Below are positions 35,769-47,500 of a stretch of DNA of 64,000 nt, piece after piece. The stretch comes from Paragordius varius. Lineage: Eukaryota > Nematomorpha. The first letter of the stretch is position 1; the number at the start of each line of letters is the position of its first letter. Where the stretch lies: assembly GCA_964247055.1 (NCBI GenBank), contig OZ176054.1, positions 1,612,001 through 1,676,000 on the forward strand, written 5' to 3'. Both the position numbers and the translations under genes were made by a program. The notes under the pieces are model-generated. The model made no database searches. It was not told the origin of the DNA and saw only the letters and a list, made by a program, of their open reading frames with translations.

Positions 35769-38663
35769 ATGTTGAAACAGGCATGGTTTTTATCATTGTT
35801 ATTTTTATATATGGAAGGATCACATAAGGGTATAATATTAATAAAAGCATAGTTATCGCCTTAAAGTGCTATCAATGTTCTTCCAAAGATTCTCCATATG
35901 CCTTGACCTTAGATGATAAATGTGGCGCTACCCAAAAAATGGATAGAAATGTCCCACTTATAGATTGCAACAGTAACGATGCTGGATCTCCTGGCCAATT
36001 TTGTTATTTTAAAAAGACATCGGCACCTGGAAGTTATTAGCATTTGTTTATTAATTTATATATATATACGATACGGTTTAAGACATTATATATTGCTAAA
36101 TTTTATTTATAATGCCAGATAAAACAACTTTATTGGAAAAAAATACACATTATATGCAAAAATCATATTTTTTTATACTAAATGCTATCTGGTAGAGTAA
36201 TAATGTTATATATATATATATATTCACACTGTAAATATGTCAAACATAATAATTTGGATTTTTATCTCACAACACTTCATAATTATCCGATACAATCTAT
36301 TACCACTTCAGAAAAATTTTGATAAAGATTGTGTGAAAAAAATAGACATTTTTAAGATGGAAGAGGATTTATCCACATATAAAATTATATTCGAATTATC
36401 ATGAGAGAGCGGTGTGGTCATAAGTTCTGTATTTTAGTACAAAAAATTGATTTACTTAATAATATTTTCAAAATATCGTCCATTGTCTTTCACACATTTA
36501 GCCCATCTCTCATGTAATATATCAACATGCAAAAATTGATTCTCTTTTCGACAAACTAATCGTTCAAGCTATAACGTCTTCGAAATTATTTGAGTGTTGC
36601 TTGATGCGCAAAGGTAATAGTATGGCGCTAGGTCCCGAATGTACAACGGATGCAGAAGAATTCCATGAAACGATTTAAGCTGCCTTTCACTGGATTTGCT
36701 CTCTAATACGAAACATTGATGTAGCAAAAATCATTTTACCATGTTTTCTGGTTCATTCCGGCTGTTTTTTGATTAATACATGCATGGTTTTCGTTAGATA
36801 TTTGTTAGCAAACGTGTTGTCGTCTATTAACAAATTGACGGCACTTTAAAAGTTTATTTTCTACGGCCAAAGTGATTTGGCTTTATTGTGAATGGAAGGG
36901 CTTCCCAAGATGCAAGTCACTATTTTTCCGCTTTGGATTCACAAAATAGAGCCATTAATTATTTGTCCCAATTCGATGCACGGATAATTTCTTTTTGTGA
37001 CATTGAGACTGGATTTCACAAGTTATTTTTCGATTTTTAATTTGACGTTCAATCAAATTTTGTCGGACTCACTCAATATATAGTTTATTGGGTTTTCCCA
37101 TTGTTCATAGACGTTCGGCTAATTATTTTTTGTGATACATTTGCTGCCAATACCTGACTGATTTTAATTTGGGCCATTATTCAATAACTCTTGATCGTAT
37201 TCGCAGTTATGTGGTGTATTAGAGCTCTATCACCCTTTCATATTGAAATCACAAGTGAATGTTCGTGTATCACACAATTCAATCCATAGAGCACGTTTGC
37301 CATATGTTTCTACCAGCATACCAAACGATGACTTTTAACAACCTTTTTCTTCTGATGATATATAAAAGCAATGCGTGCAGCTAATTTTCCTTTTTAGGCA
37401 CAAAATTCGACGTGAATACTATTTGGCTGGGATGTTCGTAGCTTAATATCAAATGAATCAAATGGAGTCTTTATCAAAATTTTCTTTTAGCTCGCTCGTT
37501 TTTTGAAATATTGGGAAAGAGCAAAAATTAATGAACAATAAAAAAACAAATTTTTAGATATTTACTCTTGATGAATGACTTGGAAAGGCATCAGTTTATA
37601 TAGTTTATTAATAATGAAATAACCGCAAAATCAATTGATAATAAAACCTATTTAATATAATCTAGTATACTTTTACTAATAATCTAACTCTTTGAACACA
37701 AATATGGAAAGACCAGTAAGCTATAATTATTTTTATATTTTGAAATATATTATGTTGCCATATGAAATATATTTATTTTTTGTTTGTCAATCTGATGACA
37801 TTTTATCGGTGTTTTTATTAGTATTGACATTTAAATAGTTTGATTATCACTAAAAACCTAAATATAAAACCATTCTTTTTGCGGCAATGCTCCTAATTAG
37901 AAGCTATTTTGTGAATGTTATAACTTATATTTCATGCTAAAGTTAGTTTTAAAAAAAGTGCCATATTTGTGATATTTCTTTGATGATGCAATCATTAATT
38001 TAAGGGGAGGATAGTATACCATTTACAGTTCAAATTCACCCTTGAACAATTCAAAATTACCCTTAAACAATCTAAATTCACCCTTGAACAATTCAAATTC
38101 ATCTTTGAACAATTCAAATCGCTAAAAATAAATTATGTATTTTTGAACTAATATAACTCATTATAATATGAAATATATGTTTATGTTATAGTTTATTATT
38201 TTTTCAGTATTATTTTAATTTAAAACAAAATTTTTATTTTTAAAAAATATATAAAAATATTGGTAATTTTTAATCTTAAAAAAACATATATTTTATTTGA
38301 GGGTGAATTTGAATTGTTCGAGGGTGAATTTGAATTGTTCAAAGGTGAATTTGAATTGTTTAAGGGTGAAACTGAATTGTAAATGGTATATATATAAAGA
38401 TTATTATTTTTATGAATTTTTTTTATCTTTTTTTAGTTGATGGATGGAAAGCGATTGAACGCGGGTGCCGATCTATTCCGGAATATGGTCCCAACACGTG
38501 TCGAACCGAATTAACTGCCGAGGGAACCCAAATCGAATTTTGTTCATGTATGAGTGATGCCTGCAATTTCGCGACAAAATCATTCAAAACATTATCACAC
38601 AATCATTGTTACCTAATTTTATTTTTCATTGTAATTTATGGTTTAGCCTTAATATTGGCATAA
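35769..38663 (+). CDS. Ly6/quiver-like GPI-anchored protein, 3 exons
   Basis: Exons 35769-35829, 35853-36032 and 38437-38663 join to 468 bases (155 residues plus stop). Residues 1-20 (MLKQAWFLSLLFLYM and on) are a signal peptide. The mature part opens with ALKCYQCSS and has ten cysteines in Ly6/uPAR spacing, closing with CSCMSDACN, the family's CN ending. The last 20 residues (HCYLILFFIVIYGLALILA) are a hydrophobic GPI-attachment tail. Family members such as Drosophila quiver/sleepless act at the cell surface on channels and receptors; the partner here is unknown. The first intron would be only 23 bases (35830-35852), yet without splicing the signal peptide reads into stops. The second intron (2.4 kb) contains a mariner fossil and a foldback MITE. 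The gene starts within 100 bases of the RWDD2-like gene, in the opposite direction. Confidence 0.78.
35830..35852 (+). other. Candidate 23-base intron in the Ly6 gene
   Basis: The segment starts GTATAATATT and ends AAGCATAG. Removing it joins CAT AAG G to TT ATC GCC, giving the run HKVIALKCYQC and a total coding length divisible by three. Retaining it gives TAG within ten codons and leaves the Ly6 exon out of frame. Neighbouring genes have introns of 65 bases or more. A separate upstream leader exon is the main alternative. Confidence 0.6.
36440..37510 (-). mobile_element. Mariner-family transposase fossil
   Basis: On the minus strand the end reads LLHPLYIRDLAPYYY, the decayed form of the mariner LPHPPYSPDLAPSDY block. 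After a gap follow LHERWAKCVKDNGRYFE and a stop, the usual mariner C-terminus. Upstream pieces are weaker and separated by many stops and frameshifts. Terminal inverted repeats were not identified. It lies in the second intron of the Ly6 gene, antisense to it. Confidence 0.75.
38017..38388. mobile_element. Foldback MITE with 21-bp arm repeats
   Basis: A 372-base element starting TACCATTTACAGTTCAAATT and ending with its inverse (AATTGTAAATGGTA), flanked by TA on both sides (38015-38016, 38389-38390). Each arm holds four or five tandem units with a 21-base period, core ACCCTTGAACAATTCAAAT. The centre (about 38125-38295) is AT-rich and non-coding. TA duplication points to mobilisation by a Tc1/mariner-type transposase. 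Related elements lie at 54073-55451, 24383-24540, 46160-46240 and 19995-20046. Confidence 0.8.
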
Positions 38664-39324
38664 TCAACTTACGATAACAAGTCTGGGGAGAGAATATCAT
38701 TTATTTTCCGAGATTTGCTTACCTAACATTGTAATTACCGTTATAAAATAGGCATTTGGAAATACATTAAATAATTAATTATATTTCTCAACATTAACCA
38801 ACAAATTTTAAAGCGTTTCAAACTTACAAAACGGTTTAGTTATTATTTTGATATATTGAAATATCGAATTGAAATTAATGTAATTATTATTTTATGTTTT
38901 ATTCATTTTTTCAGAAATTACATCATTAACCCATATATTTTTATGATATGTCATTTCTCATGTGATAAAATCATTTTATGAATCTGCATTTTCAAATTTT
39001 TATACATTTACTCAGTCATATTTTTAATCGAATCTTACAAACAAATTTTTTAGAATAAATTATTTTTTTTCTAATATCATTTAATCTATAAATATTTATT
39101 TTATTTATTTTTACATCTTAGGATTGTTTATCTCTTTAATAAAAATTGAAGTGAAATTTTTTTTCAACCAAAAATACTTTTATTTTTTAGGGCCTAATAC
39201 CTTTTATTTTTTTAGATTTCAAGAAGATTTATCTTTAATTACACTAGACAACAAATTTTGACTTCTATAACTGCCATGTAAATTTAAAATTTATTACATT
39301 AGAATACATAAATAGTATATCTGA

Positions 39325-39690
39325 AAAGAAAATTGGTCTAATACCTAAGAATTTTTTTATATTAGAGTTTATCGATAATTTTTGGCCTCGATTTAACAAT
39401 AAACTCGAAATTTTCAAAATAAAAAGTTTTAAATATGAAACCATGTATTTTATATCGTTCGAAAGAGCGCAAAAAACTGAATCTTTCAAATGGTAGTAAG
39501 TCATTTAAATCAATTGGATATATAAGTTATTTGGGTTTATATGGTTAAATTTTAAATCCTTAAATAAGTCAAAAATTTTCACAGTCAAACTAATTTGAAA
39601 ATCATATAAATTATTTCAATATAATTGATAGGGTTATATTAGTATTTAATTTTAAAAAAATCTTTGAAAGCTTTTGGTATGCTTTTTTAA
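39325..39690. repeat. Dispersed repeat, copy 2 (partner at 17630-17905)
   Basis: Same orientation and order of shared phrases as 17630-17905, with a longer middle part. Old and non-coding. Confidence 0.55.
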
Positions 39691-40077
39691 TAAAAATTAT
39701 TATTATCATAATTATTTAACCTAGTGGTAACTAAAATGATAACTGTAAATTTATTACATGGCTAAATAATCAAATATACCTTAAACTTTGTTTTTGTCTT
39801 TAATAATTTAAAATTATTAAGGCTTGTAAAGAAAATAAAATTATTATTGATGAGGTAATTTTTTAAAAAACAAAAAACTTAAAAATGCTATTTTGAGTGA
39901 CATAAGAGCAATAAAAAGTTTAAATCAATAAAACTTTCTTGTGTTATGGTAAATAACGGATTGGTTATGTTTTGTAATAACAGTTTTGTTTGTTTAGAAA
40001 ATTTAAAGCACTAACGGCGCCTAAAATAATTTTAGTATTTTAAATATCGAACAGTTTTTAAATGTACTATTCTCTGC

Positions 40078-40080
<3 letters not shown>

Positions 40081-40127
<47 letters not shown>
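40081..40127. repeat. (AT)n microsatellite
   Basis: An uninterrupted AT dinucleotide run of about 47 bases, the longest of several in the window. Confidence 0.95.
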
Positions 40128-40133
<6 letters not shown>

Positions 40134-42677
40134 GGGTCAAATTTTATTGATATTTTGCAAATACCAAATTAAATTTGTTACAACAATTATTTTTTAATTA
40201 TTCAAAGTAGGGGTATTTAATATGTGGCCTTCCGCGACTTATTGCATGGCCCGCCGAAAACCACTGTAAATATTTTTGCAGCAAATCTCTTTTTTTCGAC
40301 TAACCGTAAATTTTTATAGGAATTTTTTATGTTAGGTGGATTTAATTTATATTTAGACGTTTATAACAACTTAAAATGGGCAAGCACCATATCTCAGGAT
40401 TCTGTTAAATTGCTTTCATTGCATATCTTATATATATTATCATATATTTATTTTTATACGCCATCACCTCCAAAGTTGTATTGCTAAAATATTTTTATTT
40501 CAAAGCTAAAAAAATAAATAATAATTAATTTTTATGGCATCCGTTTGTCTTTAACATTGATTAAAGGGCTTCGTGAATAAAAGTTGATTTATCTATTAAT
40601 CACTTAAACAAAGTTTGCTTTGAATATTGGCATATGGCTTAACTTATTTTGTATATTATAACCCAGTAACGGTTAATGACATTTTTTGGTAGTTTTCTTC
40701 CGCAGAGCTTAAAGTATTAAATAAAATTTATTTATCCAGCCCATCCCTCCTGTATTAGACAAAAAACTTATAATATTCACAGTTTATTTACTTCTATAGT
40801 CCCGAATTCGGATAACAAGATTGAAGCTAACAGATGATTTTAAAATTTATATTAAGATTTTGATGGTAAAAATTTTGAAAGCTTTCCAAGGTTACTTCTT
40901 TTTATCCTTATATACATTATTTGCTTGTCGTTTTAACCGTTTAAAATCCAAAAAATATGCATTTTTTTGAAAAAATTGTATCATGGGCCTGAAAGACTAA
41001 AGAAAGGTTATTTTTAAATTTGGCACAAAGCCAAAAATATTCAAGATATTTAAATTAATAAGTTCCTGGGTATATAGTTACCCCAAAATGTCATAAAGTG
41101 ATATATTAATTATTATTTATCACAAATACAAGAATGCTAGAAAGTATAACATTTATTTTAATAGCAGTGATATGAAAAAAAAAAGATTTCTTAAGCCAAA
41201 GAGAGTATTATATTGTATTACAGTAACTTGGTGGGCCTCATTTTTTACAATCACTCTATCAATCATATGTCAGAATATATGTATCTAATATCAATTTTCA
41301 AGTGAAATCGCATGAAATCGCATTGCAAACTTTCCACTTGTATAAAAATTTAAAACAAATATATTTAGTATATCTCTTAAAGTAAACTGCAAATAAGATG
41401 AAACAAAATCGAAAACTTCTTTTTTTAATACATTCTAAGTATATACTCAAATATCTTCAATATCAAAAGATTGTTAATTCGAAAAGCGCATACACATACA
41501 TACCCCTTAAGAAAAAGATTTTGTTACAATGGTAATTAAAAAATTTATTAATATTACACAAAAAAATTAATTGCTCTTGAAATTTAACAATATATACAAA
41601 TAAAAAGATATAAGCGGCTTATCTAAAGACAAAACAAATATACCTACTAGCATATTAATTTACGATCAAAGATTAGATGTTTTAATTTTATCACTTTAAA
41701 CAATAAAAATTTGGTTATCGGATTTGTGATTCTAAATTTGTAAAAAAAAACATCCAATTTAAAATCTCTTAAAATTAAAAAATTTGGAAGGCAAGGCAGA
41801 TATTTTTAAGTTATTAAATAACATATTAAATATCGACACCTATTTTAATTTGTAAAATATATTGGAGTTAATCTGGCTTTAAGCCAGGATTTTGCTATAT
41901 ATATAGTAGATTCTTCATCTTATATTTAAGGAATTTAGGTTATACATATTCTGTTGTGTGCCAAGAATATAGAAATTTAATACGGTGAAACAGAGAGGAC
42001 AATCAGTCTATTAAGACTTATATTATTATATTTTGTTAAAACATTGATATTTTTTTTTATATTATCTTGCTATAAAATAGCAAGCAAGTATTAATTCCAA
42101 ATCAAAAATAAAAATTAGATATATATAAATATGAGCCTTTCTGTATTAAAATTAGTAAGCTTGTTCTGATTTGTAAAAACGTGTTCATTCTAACATTATT
42201 ATATACATTGTTGCATAGTGGTGCACTCCAATAGTAATGTCCATTATATACTGTATTTTTGCTGTTTTTTTTCACAAAAATGAAACATTAATTAATTTTA
42301 ATTAGTTTTATATTTTAAAAAGGTCATTTTTTATAAATCACTGGTCGAGATTTATCCATTGATATAATTAATTTTTTGCAATTAGTTTTTATGAATAGCA
42401 ACAACCTTATAATTTATAAAATTAAAAAAATTCATTATATATATTTTATAAAATAAAATATTTTTGTCATTAGTAAAATTTATAAGCATGGATATAAATT
42501 AAAATAATTACATAATATACTATGAATATTAAAATGGCTTCGCTTGCTTTTTAAGCAGGACAACTACTATATACATATATATACAAAGTCCCCTTATCTA
42601 TTAGGCAAAGGCAAATGAATATATATATTTGTTTATACCTTTTTTCATCCTAAATCACAATATAAAAAAATGATGGC

Positions 42678-42682
<5 letters not shown>

Positions 42683-42710
<28 letters not shown>
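42683..42710. repeat. (AT)n microsatellite
   Basis: AT dinucleotide run of about 28 bases, some 640 bases upstream of the bHLH start codon. Confidence 0.9.
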
Positions 42711-42714
<4 letters not shown>

Positions 42715-43346
42715 AAATGTGTCACAACAGTTTAGAAACATTGTACAAATGGATGTGTTTGATTGCAATTGATTTTATATTCCATGAATTATTGTTAAGC
42801 GTCACTAAAACAGAAAGGATGCACAACGATTTTTCTATTACTAGTCCTATTATAATGGGTTATGTGGTCTTAATATATATATTCTTTGCAAAAAGCATCA
42901 TAAAATGTAAAAATTATGGCGATTTATTGATTAAAAATAATAATTCTTTTTTTCTGCAAAAATATATTTTTTTAAGATCAAAAATTAAGGTGCTAACATT
43001 TAGAGAGGGTAAGATTAGACTTTTGTCTTCCTAAAAACTAACTATCATTTTATTACTACCTTTTTTTTCTTCCTTATATCTCCATTAAACTAATAATGAT
43101 TGATAATTTTTTTATTGAGTATTATAAAAATTAAAAATTAATATATCTTCAACAATATCGGATTACCTAATATATGTATACCTGTATCTATCTTCATTCT
43201 TTACCACAAATTGATGACAACATAGATAGACATTCTGTGACATTTTTTTGTACGCGCACACATATAATATATATTTATCAAACTAATATTTTATCAATTT
43301 TTTGAAAAAAAAAATTCCTTTACATACACAAATTATTTGTTAACAA

Positions 43347-44438
43347 ATGCATTCCAACCAAAGTACGTATATGGAATCAAATTATTCGACATATTCCCCC
43401 GTTATGTTATCAAACTATTCCCAAGTTGATCAAATGAGTTATACCCATTACGATTCATCCATCAATACAGTACCTCGTGATAACAACTTTTATACTTCAT
43501 ATCAAAACGAACATTTTACTCATCAAAATGGTACAATTATTATGCCTTTACATACAAACACATTTTTGGATTGCTCAAATTTGGAAGAGGCAAGGATACA
43601 AGAAACCGATTGTAAAATAAATATGGTTGGTGAATCTCAACAAAACTACAAAGCCACCAGATATCGATCTACCTGCCTCAAAACAACAACAAAAACAGCT
43701 ACGTCAACAGTTAAAAGCAGAGTAAAAAACCCTGAATTGTTACAGAAAATAAAACGTGTTCGACGCAAAAAAGCAAACGATCGAGAAAGAAATCGAATGC
43801 ATGGCCTTAATAACGCTATGGAGGCGTTGAGAAATGCTTTACCACAAGAATTAGTTAGATTGGCCACGGCCAATACTACGAATTGCGTTTCAACCAATTG
43901 CGATGAACATATCGTATGTCCAGAGACTTGTAGATATAATAACAATCAGAATTACCATAATCCAAATGGTGGTTTATCCTCTCAAACTATGCAGGATACA
44001 GACTTAAATCATCCACCCTCTCAACCAAAACAACAACTAAGTCCGTTAGAGCGTTTAACACAATGTATTATAACGGAAATCAATTCAAAGCAAATACACT
44101 CACCCTTGTCCAGCAACACATATTACGCATCAGATGCCGAAAATTACTCAAACCACATAAATGGTAATGACACAACTTTCCAACAGAATATCCAAACCAA
44201 AACCAATAACGGTTTAATAACCAGTTTACCACCTTATCATCCTACATGTAACAAATCTCCCGCCAATTCCGTATCATATGATTCAACTTCCTCGTGTTCA
44301 GGGGGTCAATATGGCGAAAATTCTAGCAAACCTGAAGATGCATTTATGCACGGCCCCAAATTAACTAAAATTGAAACTTTACGCTTAGCTTATAATTATA
44401 TTAAAACATTAACCGATATATTACGCAAAAATAGCTAA
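43347..44438 (+). CDS. Neurogenin/tap-like bHLH transcription factor with a split domain
   Basis: Single-exon frame of 363 residues. Residues 139-167 are the basic region and helix 1 (RRKKANDRERNRMHGLNN, then AMEALRNALPQ); ANDRERNRMH is diagnostic of the Atonal/neurogenin group, and NPELLQKIKRVRR upstream also fits neurogenins. Helix 2 is KLTKIETLRLAYNYIKTL at 338-355, and the protein ends eight residues later. In the family only about ten loop residues separate the helices; here about 170 Ser/Thr/Asn/Gln-rich residues do. The reading stays open across the insert. Such factors dimerise with E proteins (Daughterless) on E-boxes to specify neural precursors; the role here is inferred. The N-terminal 138 residues are Tyr/Ser/Asn-rich, a possible activation region. 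The start at 43347 is the first in-frame ATG. Confidence 0.9.
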   Translation: MHSNQSTYMESNYSTYSPVMLSNYSQVDQMSYTHYDSSINTVPRDNNFYTSYQNEHFTHQNGTIIMPLHTNTFLDCSNLEEARIQETDCKINMVGESQQNYKATRYRSTCLKTTTKTATSTVKSRVKNPELLQKIKRVRRKKANDRERNRMHGLNNAMEALRNALPQELVRLATANTTNCVSTNCDEHIVCPETCRYNNNQNYHNPNGGLSSQTMQDTDLNHPPSQPKQQLSPLERLTQCIITEINSKQIHSPLSSNTYYASDAENYSNHINGNDTTFQQNIQTKTNNGLITSLPPYHPTCNKSPANSVSYDSTSSCSGGQYGENSSKPEDAFMHGPKLTKIETLRLAYNYIKTLTDILRKNS

Positions 44439-44537
44439 ATTATATAATCTAATGTTTATATTTTTAGGTCTACTTATTTTTGTGATTACTTAGTAAAATA
44501 TTTGAATTTATACAATGTGTATTTAATTTATTTATTA

Positions 44538-44543
44538 AATAAA
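44538..44543 (+). other. Probable polyadenylation signal of the bHLH gene
   Basis: AATAAA exactly 100 bases after the stop codon. In DNA this AT-rich the hexamer is common by chance; placement is the only support. Confidence 0.35.
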
Positions 44544-47500
44544 TTTAGCTAAATCTGACCAATTTAATTTCATACTTATATTTTGTCATAAGTTTGACAA
44601 GCTTTTCAGCAATATTTTTCGTGTTAATGAAAAAAAAAGATGTTACAAGGTAAAATCACTCAATAAGATTAAAGTTAAGTACCTAGACTTTAAGGATCCA
44701 AAAATAGGAAAAATAACTTTCGAATTATATAACAATAATATTGTTGAATGGTTGACACTTTAAAAGACACTTGAAATATACTATCAATACTATACTTGTC
44801 AATATTTTACATTTTTTTGCTAAATATTAATCGTATATAACATTTTTTAAGCATTATTCTAGATTAATATAAATTATTGTGCTTAAAAATATGTTGTACT
44901 ATATATAAAGTTTCACTATAAAAAATCTTTTTTATTTAGTGCAAATCGGAAAACGTAAAAGTATTCAATTGGATTTATTTGACTAACTCTTAATATTACT
45001 ACATTAAAATAATGAATAATTCGATTTCTAATTATGTAATCATCCCTTATAAACAATTATAACTATTTAATTTTCGGCTAATGAGTTAAAGTCAAAAGCT
45101 TAATTGTGTGTTTTTAAACGTAATAAATTAATCAGACTTTATGGTATATATATTTTATTTTATTATTAAAGAAAGGTTTACATATAAAAAATAATTAAGA
45201 AGCTTAAATATATAGATGTAATCATCATTATTTTTCGATTTTCATAATTTGCTGATTATGCGCTTACCAGTCAAAAGTTAAAAATAAAATTAATGCAAAT
45301 ATCGATATTTACGTATTTTATTTAAGAAGATTTGTCCAGTTTTCAATTGTTTAAAGTGAAATTTATCAAATCTATATAGGCGAAGTGTGACATTTATGCC
45401 GCCCTGATGTATCTTTTGTTATCTGAAACTTACATCTGTATTTATACGTAATAATTATATTTTATCAAAAAACAACTTTTTTAACAAGAGTAGATTAGAT
45501 TACATAAAAGAGATATATATGTCATACTTTACAATTAGTAATTGACAAGGTGTCAATAGATAAAAAAGATAATTAGTAGTAGCATTGTATTAAATTGGTG
45601 CAAAATTCGAAAAAAATTGAGAATTAAAATTATTAATCCAATTAAAAAATTTGCGCCTTATTTTTCTGCTGATTAAGAATATCATTTAAACGAAATTCAA
45701 CCTTGTGCATTCTAAATTTAACAATGATTAAAAAAAATTCATTCAAAAAACTTAATATTACTCATTTTATGATAAACCTTAATGTAAAAATTTAGTCATT
45801 ATGAAGTTATTAGCTAAATATAAAAATAATGCAAAATAAACCACTCTTTCTGTTTATATCAGAGTTAAAAATGATATAGATATAAAATTAGCTTAAATTT
45901 TAGGTTAGAATCAAATAAACACAATATTTTGCAAAAATATTGTAAAATAAAAATGGCGTCGAAGTAGATTGATATAGTTTTTTTTTAAACTAAATTAAAA
46001 TTTAGCTTTTTAAATAATTTTCATTAGGATAAAAGTATATTAAGAGAAACCGCCCCTTTCTGTTTTTTAAAAATATCAATTTGCACATGGTCTGGATCAC
46101 TAGCTAACCCAATTTAAATAGAAGTGTTAACAATAAACTGTATTCTAAATATAATATATTTTTAGGGTGAATTGAATTGTTCGAAGGTGGTTTGAAATGT
46201 TTAAAGGTTAGTTTAAAGTTTTTAAGAGTGTATTAGACCACGAAATGGCATATTTTGTTTAAAATATAAAAAAAGGCTCTATGTTATCTACAACCACTTT
46301 ATATGTTAATTCAAATATAAGACATTCTTCTAAATTTAAACAATTTTCAGTTATATAAAACGGTTCCGATTTACATACCCTATGGAAAAAATTTAAATTA
46401 GTAAATTTGGTTGTTTTTATCGGCTTGAATAATCGATCGTCGGAATTAATTATCCTTTTACCATGAACCTATCATTATGTAATGTGTTGATACAATGATT
46501 ATTATTATAAAAAATATTGTTGAATACCAAAACCTTTGATTTTTTTCAGATATTATTGTATCCGTTTTACAAATTAAATTAAATATAATTTTTCCGGACA
46601 ATGTAAGACTAAAAATATTAAATACATATAATTTACAATATTAGTGAATATTATAAATTTACCTAAAACAGCTCTTTATGAATAAAGTGTCAAAACATTC
46701 TTTTACACATTAAAAATATTGTCGCAACCAAATTTTGAAGAATTAAACATCAATTTGCAGCATACAAAAACATTTTTATATCATCTCAGATTAAAAACAT
46801 ATACCTTTGTAACAATAAACTTCGAATTTATAAATTCACAAGTCGTAAATAATCAGATTTGAAATAAAATTAAAACTATTTCAAAGAAATTATTTGTATA
46901 TGATTATTTTTTTCTAAAAACTCTTAGTTTTGCACATTATCACCAAACTTCGTTTTCATATATGATATAAAGCTTTTTTATAATTAGTATTTTGCTAAAT
47001 TTTTTATGACGCTTATTACCGAATTGTTTAATAACTTTTTTTTACAAAAATTTAGGAAGCCAGTGTGCAATAGCTAACCGTTTTGTGACAAAAATGCTTT
47101 AGGTAGAGTTTTTACATTTTTAAACCCAGGGCACAAATTCTTATAAAATTATATATTTATAAATAGATTCAATTATAATTGCATTATAAACGCTTTACTT
47201 TATAAATGTCCAAAGTTATCAAAACAAAAGCTTATAAATTGTTTTTGCAATTATGTAGTGCTTTGATTTTAGCCATTTTGATTTAAAGTGTTGCTCAAAA
47301 TCAATTCTAAGTTTATTTTTCTTATGCGCTTCAAAAAATATTTTTATTTAGCTTTTCACAATTTTAAACTGCAAATTTAATTGTTACTTAATAATTCATC
47401 CATAAAACCATATATCAAGAACTGTGCGCTCCTCCGAAGGAAAAACAATGATTTGTGAAACAGGTTTTTAAATTTAGTGGTTTCAATAGGATTGGATCAT

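Larger units (their letters stand above)
38664..43346. other. Intergenic, no gene seen
   Basis: AT-rich sequence between the Ly6 gene and the bHLH gene. It contains the second dispersed-repeat copy, two (AT)n tracts (40081-40127 and 42683-42710) and, near 40215-40270, a small GC-richer patch (TGGCCTTCCGCG, TGGCCCGCCG) of unknown origin. The last kilobase presumably holds the bHLH promoter but no element could be named. Confidence 0.5.

Noticed and set aside
40215-40270. GC-richer patch with TGGCCCGCCG, reminiscent of hAT ends
   Set aside because: No inverted partner or 8-base duplication was found.
42717-43034. 105-codon open frame upstream of the bHLH gene
   Set aside because: Composition is that of AT-rich chance sequence, with no recognisable domain, no matching neighbour and an adjacent microsatellite.
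43850-44355. The bHLH loop insert as an unspliced intron
   Set aside because: It is open for about 170 codons with an amino-acid mix like the rest of the protein and lacks convincing donor and acceptor sites at the helix borders; it is treated as coding pending RNA data.
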